NCBI RefSeq assembly: GCF_947166265.1
Contig: NZ_CAMVDO010000001.1
Location: 62,001-126,000 of the forward strand
Direction of reading: 5' to 3'
DNA: 64,000 nt
From: an uncultured Fibrobacter sp.
GTDB taxonomy: Bacteria > Fibrobacterota > Fibrobacteria > Fibrobacterales > Fibrobacteraceae
The notes under the pieces are model-generated. The model ran no database searches, was not told the origin of the DNA, and saw nothing but the letters and a program-made list of their open reading frames with translations. Positions within the stretch are counted from its first letter, which is position 1. The number at the start of each line of letters is the position of its first letter. Positions 9,513 through 17,506 of the stretch are shown here, piece after piece. The position numbers and the translations under genes were made by a program.

Positions 9513-10093
9513 TGATCCAGAATCTGTTGGCTGGGCTTATCCCACAGAATGTCGCCTTCCCCATGGGCGGAATGGATTTGGCATTCTACCTGGTAGCCTT
9601 TATTATCCTTGTCACCGCAGTCTGCACGGTTGCCGTCAAGAATATCTTGCAGAGCGCCGTTTTCCTGATTTTCAGCTTTGTCGCCACCGCCATTCTCTAC
9701 CTGCTCCTGCATGCGGAATTTACCGCGCTTGCACAGGTGATGGTCTACGTGGGCGGCGTCGTGATTTTCGTGGTGTTCACCATCCTCTTGACGAGCCGCC
9801 TCGGCGAAGACGCCTTCGCGGTGAAGATTCCGAGAGTATTCGCCGCGTTTGCGCTCTCGATTATCTTCGTGCTGGTGATGGTCAAGTGCCTGTTGCCGAT
9901 TGAAGGTCTGTCGAGCGGAACGGCCCTCGCCCCCGAAGGTTACGCATCGCTCAAGGCGTTCGCCCTTAGATTGCTTGGCTACGGCGAAGACGGATTCGTG
10001 ATTCCGTTCGAAGTCGTGAGTATCCTTCTCCTGATGACGCTCATCTGCGCCATCACCATCGCCCGCAAAGGCAAGGAGGAAGAAGAAAAATGA
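9512..10093 (+). CDS. nuoJ: NADH-quinone oxidoreductase subunit J
   Basis: Membrane subunit of 193 residues with five helices. The VYVGGVVIFVVFTILL segment is the conserved third helix. It overlaps nuoK by 4 bases and begins 1 base inside nuoI, with a GGAGG ribosome site. Confidence 0.93.
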   Translation: MIQNLLAGLIPQNVAFPMGGMDLAFYLVAFIILVTAVCTVAVKNILQSAVFLIFSFVATAILYLLLHAEFTALAQVMVYVGGVVIFVVFTILLTSRLGEDAFAVKIPRVFAAFALSIIFVLVMVKCLLPIEGLSSGTALAPEGYASLKAFALRLLGYGEDGFVIPFEVVSILLLMTLICAITIARKGKEEEEK

Positions 10094-10395
10094 CCCTGAT
10101 GAATTGCCTTATTCTCGCATTCCTGCTTTTCGGCATTGGCGTGTGGGGCCTGATGCGCCGCCGCCACTTGATCGGCATGCTGATTTCCATCGAGCTCATG
10201 CTGAACGCAGCGAATATTAACTTTATTTCATTTGCCTACTTTAGCGCGAAGGACTCCACGGCAGGAGCACTCTTCAGCATCTTCGTGATTGCGGTGACCG
10301 CCTGCGAAATGGCTATCGCCCTTGCGATTATCGTGTCGATGTACCGCCGCTACAAGAGCCTGGACGTAGAACAGTTGAGGGACCTCCATGATTAA
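10090..10395 (+). CDS. nuoK: NADH-quinone oxidoreductase subunit K
   Basis: A 101-residue membrane subunit, related to MrpC, with three helices. It has the conserved GMLISIELMLNAANINF with the functional Glu, and a second Glu in TACEMAIALAI. It overlaps nuoJ and nuoL. Confidence 0.95.
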   Translation: MTLMNCLILAFLLFGIGVWGLMRRRHLIGMLISIELMLNAANINFISFAYFSAKDSTAGALFSIFVIAVTACEMAIALAIIVSMYRRYKSLDVEQLRDLHD

Positions 10396-12343
10396 CGACG
10401 TTTCCATCAGCTATTTAATCTTCTTGATGCCGCTTATCGTATTCGCGGTGAACGGCCTTTTCCTCGGTCGTAAATCCGACAAGGCGGCCGCAGCGTTTGC
10501 CGTCGTCGGAAACGGCATCGCCATGGTTTCCGCGCTGATTGTCGCGGTTCACTATTTCAGCTCCACCTTCGCCCCGCAGAAGGCAGTCCTGTTCGATTTC
10601 CCGTTCCTGAATTTTGCGGAAAATTTCGCCGCAAAAATCGGACTCTTGATCGACCCGCTTTCGGTGATGATGCTCGTGGTCGTCACGGTGATTTCTTTCC
10701 TCGTGAACATCTACAGCATCGGCTACATGAAGGGCGACCGCAGTGCCGGCCGATTCTTCTCGATTCTTTCGCTGTTCAGTTTCAGTATGCTCGGCCTCGT
10801 TGCCGCCACCAACCTTTTCCAGATGTTCATCTTCTGGGAACTCGTGGGTGTTTCCAGCTACCTGCTCATCGGCTTCTGGTACCATAAGCCGTCTGCAGTG
10901 AGCGCTTCGAAGCAGGCATTTATCCTTACGCGCTTTGCCGACAGTTTCTTCCTGCTCGGCATCGTCATCGTGAGCTACGTGGTGCAGAGTTTCGACTTCT
11001 TTGCGCTGAACGGACTTTCGCTTGCCGCCTTCAAAAAGGAAACGATTGACCTCGGCCTGATGGTCGTCTCCAAGGCAGACGCGCTCATTATCGGATCCAT
11101 CCTGATATTCACCGGTGGCTGGGGCAAGTCCGCCATGTTCCCGATGCATATTTGGCTTCCGAACGCCATGGAAGGTCCGACACCGGTTTCTTCTATCATC
11201 CACAGTGCCACCATGGTGGTCGCGGGCGTTTACCTGGTCGCAAGACTCTTCCCGTTCTTCGCCGTGTGCGGAAACTCGCTTACGCTCATTATGTGGGTCG
11301 GCGCCTTCACGATGGTCTTTGCCGCCGTTATCGCCTGTACGCAAAAGGATATCAAGCGCATTCTCGCCTACTCGACGCTTTCGCAACTCGGCTACATGAT
11401 GTTTGCGCTCGGCGCTTGTAAAATCGGCGACGCAGTCATCACCACCGGCTGGACAGCCTCAACCTTCCACATCTTTACGCATGCTTTCTTCAAGTGCGCC
11501 TTGTTCCTCATCGCAGGTTCCCTGATTCACCAGGTACATACCAACGACCTGGACGCCATGGGTGGACTCCGCAAGAAGATGCCGCTCACCTACTGGAGCA
11601 GCCTCATCTGTGTGCTCGCCATCGCGGGCATTCCGCCGTTCTCTGGATTTTTCTCCAAGGACGAAATTATCCTGGCGGCTTTCCAGGGGCACCATTACGC
11701 AGTATTCGGACTTGCAATCCTTACGAGCGGCCTCACCACCTTCTACATGTTCCGTTTGTTCTTCCTCGCCTTCCACGGGGCACCGCGTTCTGAATCGGTG
11801 AAGCAAGGACATGTGCACGAAGACTTCTTCATGACGCTCCCGATCGTGATTCTCGCCGTACCGGCCCTGTTGAGCGGTATCCTCGGCAAGGGAATCTTCG
11901 AGCACTACTTTGTACCGGGTAGACTCCGCGTGCCGCAGCTGGTGCTGCTCCCCCACGCCGAATGGATCCCGTACGTCGCCGTCGCTGTTGCCGCCGTCGC
12001 ACTTCTGGTTGCATGGTTCTTCTACGCAAGCCCGAAGGCAAAAGTGGAACGCGCCCTCGACGAATCCAACCGCAGCGCACTCTACAAGGTCGTTTACCAC
12101 AAGTTCTACTTCGACGAAATGTACTACGCCGTGGTGCGCCAGTTCGTGATTGGCGGCATCGCCCGCGTGGCCCGTTTCATCCAGGACTACATTATCGAAG
12201 GAATCCTCGCATTCTGCATCTGGTTCATCCACAAGCTTGGGGACCTTGTGCGTTACGCGCAGGGCGGCAACCTGAGTTTCTACCTGGGCACCCTGATTGT
12301 AGGCGTTTTGCTGTGGCGTTTTTTGGGACAACTCCCGCTGTAA
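10388..12343 (+). CDS. nuoL: NADH-quinone oxidoreductase subunit L
   Basis: Distal proton-pumping subunit, 651 residues, Mrp antiporter family. It has the conserved FWELVGVSSYLLIGFWY, WLPNAMEGPTPVSSIIHSATMV and FFKCALFLIAGS, with the long C-terminal part that carries the lateral helix. It overlaps nuoK by 8 bases. Confidence 0.95.
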   Translation: MINDVSISYLIFLMPLIVFAVNGLFLGRKSDKAAAAFAVVGNGIAMVSALIVAVHYFSSTFAPQKAVLFDFPFLNFAENFAAKIGLLIDPLSVMMLVVVTVISFLVNIYSIGYMKGDRSAGRFFSILSLFSFSMLGLVAATNLFQMFIFWELVGVSSYLLIGFWYHKPSAVSASKQAFILTRFADSFFLLGIVIVSYVVQSFDFFALNGLSLAAFKKETIDLGLMVVSKADALIIGSILIFTGGWGKSAMFPMHIWLPNAMEGPTPVSSIIHSATMVVAGVYLVARLFPFFAVCGNSLTLIMWVGAFTMVFAAVIACTQKDIKRILAYSTLSQLGYMMFALGACKIGDAVITTGWTASTFHIFTHAFFKCALFLIAGSLIHQVHTNDLDAMGGLRKKMPLTYWSSLICVLAIAGIPPFSGFFSKDEIILAAFQGHHYAVFGLAILTSGLTTFYMFRLFFLAFHGAPRSESVKQGHVHEDFFMTLPIVILAVPALLSGILGKGIFEHYFVPGRLRVPQLVLLPHAEWIPYVAVAVAAVALLVAWFFYASPKAKVERALDESNRSALYKVVYHKFYFDEMYYAVVRQFVIGGIARVARFIQDYIIEGILAFCIWFIHKLGDLVRYAQGGNLSFYLGTLIVGVLLWRFLGQLPL

Positions 12344-12357
12344 GGTAAGGTTTGAAT

Positions 12358-13854
12358 ATGGATACTTTGCTTTTTAACTTAATCTGGATAATACCTCTTT
12401 TCACGGTACTGGTCTGTGTTCCGATTCCCTCGCAAAAGGAATCGCTCCTCAAGACCATCCACGCCGTTTCGGGAACCCTGGTGCTGTTGCTCGTGGGCTA
12501 CCTGACTTACCGTCTCTACACACTCGGCATCGCTTCCGCAAGCGCCGAATCGGCCCCGTTGCTGTTGCACTACTACATGGATCTCCCTTGGATCCACACG
12601 TTCAACGCCCACTACTCTGTCGGTGCAGACGGACTCAACATGTTCCTCCTGTTCCTCACGGCGGTCATCGTCTGGGCGGGCATTCTGGTCAGCTGGAAAA
12701 TCAAGGGAAACCAGAAGGTTTTCTTCGCACTCATCCAGCTCCTTGCTACAAGCGTCTACGGCGTATTCATGAGCATGGACCTGGTGCTGTTCTTCGTATT
12801 CTATGAAATGGAAGCACTCTGCATGTACCTGATGATTGCAGGCTACGGCTCGGGCCGCAAGGACTACGGCGGTAAGAAACTGACCCTTACGCTCGCCTTC
12901 GGTTCCTCGATGATTTTGGCGACGCTTTTCGGCCTCTACTTCGAAAGCGGAATCAACAGCTGGAGTATCGTGGAACTTTCCAAGGTGACGCTCCCGATGG
13001 ATTACCAGATGTGGGCTTTCCCGCTGATGTTCATGGGCTTTGCCGTTTCGAGTTCCCTGTTCCCGTTCCACTTCTGGAGCCCCGACGGCCACTCCGCCGC
13101 ACCGACCGCAGTTTCGATGCTTGCCGCCGGTGTGATGATGAAAATGGGCGCTTACGGATGCCTTCGCGTCGCAATGTTCCTGATGCCGGAAGCCGCCAAG
13201 ATTTGGCTCCCCTACGTGGTGGCGCTCCTGATTTTCAATGTAGTACTCGGCCCCTTCATTGCGCTGCGTCATAAGGACCTCAAGTACATTACGGCCTACA
13301 GCTCCATTAGCCACCTGGGCCTGATTTTCCTCGGCCTCGCGGCACTTACGCCGGTGGGACTTCGCGGAGCATCACTCCAGATGATTTCGCACGGATTCCT
13401 GACAGGACTTTTCTTCGCGACCATCGGCATGATTTACGAACGTACACATACCCGTGACATCACCGAGATGGGCGGCATTATGCGCAAGCTCCCGTTCCTC
13501 GGAGTCGGTTTCGTGATCGCAGGCTTTGCCGGCCTCGGGCTCCCAGGCTTCAGCGGATTCATCGCCGAAAGCAACATCTTTATCGGAGCCTTCCAGCAGG
13601 ATTCTACGCTCACCCGCATCGTGACCGTGCTTGCGATTCTCTCCATTACGACAACCGCCGTCTACATTTTGCAGACGGCAAACCGAATGCTCCACGGCAA
13701 GATGCCCGCCAAGTACGAAACGCTCACCGACGCCTGCTTCCGCGAAAAGCTCGTGGTCGTGGTACTCGTGCTCTGCCTCCTTTTGATTGGCGTGTTCCCC
13801 GGATGGATTGCCGATATGCTCGACCAAAGTATTGCACCTATGATGAGGTGGTAA
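12358..13854 (+). CDS. nuoM: NADH-quinone oxidoreductase subunit M
   Basis: Proton-pumping membrane subunit of about 498 residues. It has FYEMEALCMYLMI (pump Glu), FPFHFWSPDGHSAAPTAVSMLAAGVMMKMG (read as two adjacent motifs) and YSSISHLGL. A TTG at 12352 could extend the frame by two codons, but ATG 12358 has the better spacing to AAGGTAAGG. The gene lies 14 bases after nuoL. Confidence 0.95.
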   Translation: MDTLLFNLIWIIPLFTVLVCVPIPSQKESLLKTIHAVSGTLVLLLVGYLTYRLYTLGIASASAESAPLLLHYYMDLPWIHTFNAHYSVGADGLNMFLLFLTAVIVWAGILVSWKIKGNQKVFFALIQLLATSVYGVFMSMDLVLFFVFYEMEALCMYLMIAGYGSGRKDYGGKKLTLTLAFGSSMILATLFGLYFESGINSWSIVELSKVTLPMDYQMWAFPLMFMGFAVSSSLFPFHFWSPDGHSAAPTAVSMLAAGVMMKMGAYGCLRVAMFLMPEAAKIWLPYVVALLIFNVVLGPFIALRHKDLKYITAYSSISHLGLIFLGLAALTPVGLRGASLQMISHGFLTGLFFATIGMIYERTHTRDITEMGGIMRKLPFLGVGFVIAGFAGLGLPGFSGFIAESNIFIGAFQQDSTLTRIVTVLAILSITTTAVYILQTANRMLHGKMPAKYETLTDACFREKLVVVVLVLCLLLIGVFPGWIADMLDQSIAPMMRW

Positions 13855-13860
13855 TTTAAT

Positions 13861-15294
13861 ATGTATATTCCCTATTTTATCATCCCCGACCTTCTGCTTC
13901 TGCTTTTCCCGTTCATCGTGATTGGGAGCAGGCTCTTTTGCACCGACCGTTCGAAGGTTCCTTGGCGCATCGCGAACATCGGTTTCATCCTGATTTTCGT
14001 ATTGCTGAACCTCATTCCGCTCGCAAGCGGCAACGGCAGATTCTTCATCACGAACTGGCACATTGACGACTTCGGTGTGCTCATGCGCGAAGTGCTCATG
14101 GTCTCCGCCCTCCTTGGCATTTGGCTTGCAAAGGACTACTTTGAACACGGCGGCGACGGCAAGCCCGCCATGCACCAGATTGCAGAATTTATCGGCACCA
14201 TGGCATTCGCCACCTTCGGCGGATTCACCGTCGTGTCGGCCTGCGACCTGCTCACGTTCTTCCTAGGACTTGAAATCGCAACCATCCCGATGTATGCCCT
14301 TGCCGCTTGGAACAAACGCGACCAGTACGGTTCCGAAGCCGCCACCAAGTACATTTTGATGGGCTCCGTGGCAACCGCTTTCGAATTGTTCGGTTTCAGC
14401 TACCTCTACGGTTTTGCAGGTTCCATCCATTTCGATGCCATTCAGCAGGCCGTTGCAAGCGGCACCTCTCCCCTATTGTGGATCGCGGTGCTGTTCCTGT
14501 TTGCAGGCATCGGTTTCAAGCTGACCTTGTTCCCGTTCTACACCTGGGCACCCGACGTGTACGAAGGAGCCCCGACGCCTGTTACCGCAATTCTCTCGGT
14601 GACCTCCAAGGCAACAGCCATCGCCTTCCTTGTGGTATTGGTCTTTGGCCCCCTTGCCCCGATTCAAGAAAAGGTCGCCCCGTTCATCGCACTCCTTGCA
14701 GGAACCACGCTCTTTGTCGGTAACTTGGGCGCATTAAAGCAGTTCAGGCTCCGTCGCTTTATGGCATATAGCTCTATAGCTCAAGCCGGTTACATCATGG
14801 TGGCGCTCCTTGGTCCAGCGGCGACCGCAAAAACAGCAATCATTTACTACCTGTTCGTGTACGCAGTTTCGAACTACCTCGCCTTCTTTATTTTCGGCAT
14901 TATCGGACACCACCGCGAAGAGACCTTCAACTCCCTGCGCGGACTTTCCAAGCAGAAGCCGATGCTTGCCATTGCGCTTGCAGTCGCCATGTTCAGTTTG
15001 GCAGGTATTCCGCCGCTTGCAGGTTTCTTCGGAAAGTTCCACCTGTTCTTCAGTGGCGCATCGACCGGCCATTACGGCATCGTGGCATTCGCCGTGCTGA
15101 ACAATGTGCTTGCCCTGTTCTACTACTTGCAGCTCATTAAGAGCGCCTGGATAGACGATACCGACGAGCACCTGAATCCGCTCCGCATGACCAAACGCCA
15201 ACGCGGTGTTATCGGACTTCTTACGATTTCGGTGATTGTTCTCGGTGTGCTACCGTTCCTGAGCGACAACATTTTCGCCGGCTTTACTTTTTAG
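13861..15294 (+). CDS. nuoN: NADH-quinone oxidoreductase subunit N
   Basis: Third antiporter-like subunit, 477 residues, last gene of the operon. It has FFLGLEIATIPMYALAAW, FYTWAPDVYEGAPTPVTA and FMAYSSIAQAGYIM, typical of NuoN. It starts 6 bases after nuoM and is followed by a strong terminator. Confidence 0.95.
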   Translation: MYIPYFIIPDLLLLLFPFIVIGSRLFCTDRSKVPWRIANIGFILIFVLLNLIPLASGNGRFFITNWHIDDFGVLMREVLMVSALLGIWLAKDYFEHGGDGKPAMHQIAEFIGTMAFATFGGFTVVSACDLLTFFLGLEIATIPMYALAAWNKRDQYGSEAATKYILMGSVATAFELFGFSYLYGFAGSIHFDAIQQAVASGTSPLLWIAVLFLFAGIGFKLTLFPFYTWAPDVYEGAPTPVTAILSVTSKATAIAFLVVLVFGPLAPIQEKVAPFIALLAGTTLFVGNLGALKQFRLRRFMAYSSIAQAGYIMVALLGPAATAKTAIIYYLFVYAVSNYLAFFIFGIIGHHREETFNSLRGLSKQKPMLAIALAVAMFSLAGIPPLAGFFGKFHLFFSGASTGHYGIVAFAVLNNVLALFYYLQLIKSAWIDDTDEHLNPLRMTKRQRGVIGLLTISVIVLGVLPFLSDNIFAGFTF

Positions 15295-15351
15295 ACCGAA
15301 TCGGCTAAATTCAACAGAATCCTTACTCTGAAGCCGATTCTCTCGCAAACA

Positions 15352-15377
15352 CGACCCGTTAATACGGGTCGCTTTTT
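15352..15377 (+). terminator. Terminator of the nuo operon
   Basis: Perfect 7-bp stem CGACCCG/CGGGTCG (15352-15358 with 15365-15371) followed by CTTTTT. Just before it, GAATCGGCT (15298-15306) and AGCCGATTC (15332-15340) form another inverted repeat. Confidence 0.85.
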
Positions 15378-15379
15378 GC

Positions 15380-15547
15380 TCACGGTAAGACCGCTCGCGC
15401 CCAATCACACAAGTGCGTCCCCAGAGCGCTCGCTCTCACCACCGCCCCAGCTTAACGCCTGGTGCTTTGTGGTTCACGGTAAGACCGAATTGTCTGCAAT
15501 CATCGCGTACAGGCTAAACCAAGGCTCCACCAAACATTAGCCTGTAC
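15380..15547. repeat. Repeat-bearing intergenic stretch (inverted copy 2)
   Basis: The inverted second copy of the 1935-1952 core lies at 15441-15458. It is bracketed by a 14-base direct repeat TCACGGTAAGACCG (15380-15393 and 15474-15487), about 94 bases apart. Next comes a perfect 11-bp inverted repeat GTACAGGCTAA/TTAGCCTGTAC (15507-15517 with 15537-15547). No gene is seen between nuoN and 15574. Confidence 0.6.
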
Positions 15548-15573
15548 AAGCCCCCATTTTGCTCGCGAATCAA

Positions 15574-16455
15574 CTATCCGCGAGTGAGTCTGATAAAGAG
15601 ATTAATGGACTGGCGTTCACCTTTACCGTCTTCACCACTCTCAATGACGTAGACATTGATATAGGCGAAACCCACACCGATCGACCACGTTTCGCTTACC
15701 CACCAGTCCTTTCCAATTTCGTAACGGGAAAAGATTCCTCCGGTCGAAAGGATCGAGAAACTACCTTCCATATTGGCGTCAAATCCCTCGAAACCTCCGG
15801 AAGCCCCTATGTACAAGCCGTTCAAGGGCGAAGACGGATTTCGGAACGGATAAATAGACAAGCCAAGTCCCGCGGAAACGGAAAAGCCAACAGCCTCTTC
15901 CTTTCTTAAAGTCGTATCCTGTTTCAGGGTATCCACCGACGTAAGGACTCCATCCTGATTATACAAGTATTCTATTCCGTAATTTGTCCTAAAATACTCA
16001 GCATTGCCCCGATAAAGGCTACCCGAGAAAATAGAGTACAAGACCACCAGATTGCCGATAGACTTTCCAAAGCGATATTCTATATACGGCAGGCCAAAGC
16101 AGCTCATTTCTTCATGAACTTTCTTACCATAGTAGTATTCATTTTGCGGAATATAAACATAACTATCCCCTGGATAAGAATACCCGCCCCCCGAACTAAA
16201 GCTTAAATCATCCTCATCCGAAGTTGTACTCAAATACGAGAATCCGATTCCCATGCTGAAAAAGAATCCGCGATGTTCATAGGGAGGGCGCACCTTCTTC
16301 GCTTGTACTTTTTGAGGAACCGAATTCAGGTTCTGCGGGACATTTTCCCCAGGCAATTCCGATTCGGGTTCCATGGCGACCGTCGCCACATCGTCTTGCG
16401 ACCAGGCGGCAACTGTTACCGCCATCGCAAGGAAAAGGCTCTTCGCAAATTTCAT
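15574..16455 (-). CDS. Outer-membrane beta-barrel-like protein
   Basis: A 293-residue secreted protein with a signal peptide (MKFAKSLFLAMAVTVAAWSQ) and beta-barrel-like strands. It shares with its upstream neighbour the YEHRGFFFSMGIGFSY-type first strand, FRNPSSPLNGLYIGASGG, KDWWVSETWSIGVGFAY and the same ending (RLTRG), so the two are paralogs. The start has a GAGAGGA ribosome site. A 3-base gap separates it from the upstream gene, indicating an operon. Function unknown. Confidence 0.75.
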   Translation of the reverse strand: MKFAKSLFLAMAVTVAAWSQDDVATVAMEPESELPGENVPQNLNSVPQKVQAKKVRPPYEHRGFFFSMGIGFSYLSTTSDEDDLSFSSGGGYSYPGDSYVYIPQNEYYYGKKVHEEMSCFGLPYIEYRFGKSIGNLVVLYSIFSGSLYRGNAEYFRTNYGIEYLYNQDGVLTSVDTLKQDTTLRKEEAVGFSVSAGLGLSIYPFRNPSSPLNGLYIGASGGFEGFDANMEGSFSILSTGGIFSRYEIGKDWWVSETWSIGVGFAYINVYVIESGEDGKGERQSINLFIRLTRG

Positions 16456-16458
16456 GGT

Positions 16459-17220
16459 CTATCCTCTCGTGAGTCTGAACGAAAGCGAAATCACGTTGTC
16501 GGAAGCATGAGAATCGACCGTATACATAAACAGGCTGGTACGGGCATAGCCGAGCCCCACACCGATAGAAAGATGGTCGTTCACCCACCATTCCTTACCG
16601 AGTTCAACCTGAAAACCAATGCCCCCGTTTGCAGCGGCATCCTTTTCACCATCGTTAATCACGGACACGAAAAACGCATATCCGACGGAGCCCCCTACAA
16701 AGAAACCATTCAAAGGGGACGCCTTATCGATGAACGGATATAGGGTCGAGCCAAAACCAATATAAGTCCTAAAGTTATAGGCATCTGACGAAGATTCACT
16801 GAACTCTTCCTTTTTCACGGTTTCAACACAGGAATTTTTCGTATAACATATCTCATCGTATTCTTCGTAAAAATAATCCATCGTTCCCGGGAAGGCTCCC
16901 AGATTGAACACCGTATAGAACGAAACCAAATTGGCAAGGGCCGTTCCGAACTTAAATTCTAGCGTCGGGAAGGTTGCGCCACCGAATTCAAATAGGTCCA
17001 GTTCACGTTCCTTGTGTGAATCCCAATCTTCACTACCGATGTATTTTTTCTCAATATTTACCTTGCTAGACTTGTACCAGTTATAGGCAGCACCAAACGA
17101 CACGCTGCTATAAAATCCGCGATGTTCACGCGGAGCAGACGAAGCAAAAGATGGGGCCGATTGAGCGCAAACAAGCGCCGTCAAAGAAAGAAGCAGAATC
17201 GAAAACAATCTTTTGTTCAT
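16459..17220 (-). CDS. Outer-membrane beta-barrel-like protein, paralog of the next gene
   Basis: Signal peptide MNKRLFSILLLSLTALVCAQ, then a barrel-like body of about 250 residues. Conserved blocks REHRGFYSSVSFGAAY, DKASPLNGFFVGGSVGYAF, KEWWVNDHLSIGVGLGYAR and the ending SFRLTRG match the gene at 15574-16455, as expected from tandem duplication. The frame extends to a GTG at 17232, but the ATG at 17220 gives the proper signal peptide. No function is assigned. The 274-base gap to the next gene (17233-17506) shows no further feature. Confidence 0.72.
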   Translation of the reverse strand: MNKRLFSILLLSLTALVCAQSAPSFASSAPREHRGFYSSVSFGAAYNWYKSSKVNIEKKYIGSEDWDSHKERELDLFEFGGATFPTLEFKFGTALANLVSFYTVFNLGAFPGTMDYFYEEYDEICYTKNSCVETVKKEEFSESSSDAYNFRTYIGFGSTLYPFIDKASPLNGFFVGGSVGYAFFVSVINDGEKDAAANGGIGFQVELGKEWWVNDHLSIGVGLGYARTSLFMYTVDSHASDNVISLSFRLTRG

Positions 17221-17506
17221 ATTCCTAATCACTTGTTAAAAAGCAGGCCAAATATAAAAAATATGGCAAGGGGGGAAGCCTCCCCCTGCCTTCAGCCCCG
17301 GCTCCATTCAATCTCAAGTCAACATTCCCGCCGGATCTTCCTTCACCCCTTCGAACGGGGCCTCAGGCGCCGGCCCCGTAACGCCCCGCTTCGATTTACA
17401 AAAGCTCCATTTTGTAAACACTTTTCGCAAGGTTTCGCTATTCGTAAGCCCCCAGAATTTGTAACTTTATACTCGTAAAAATTTAACCCTATTCATGGAA
17501 ATAACT

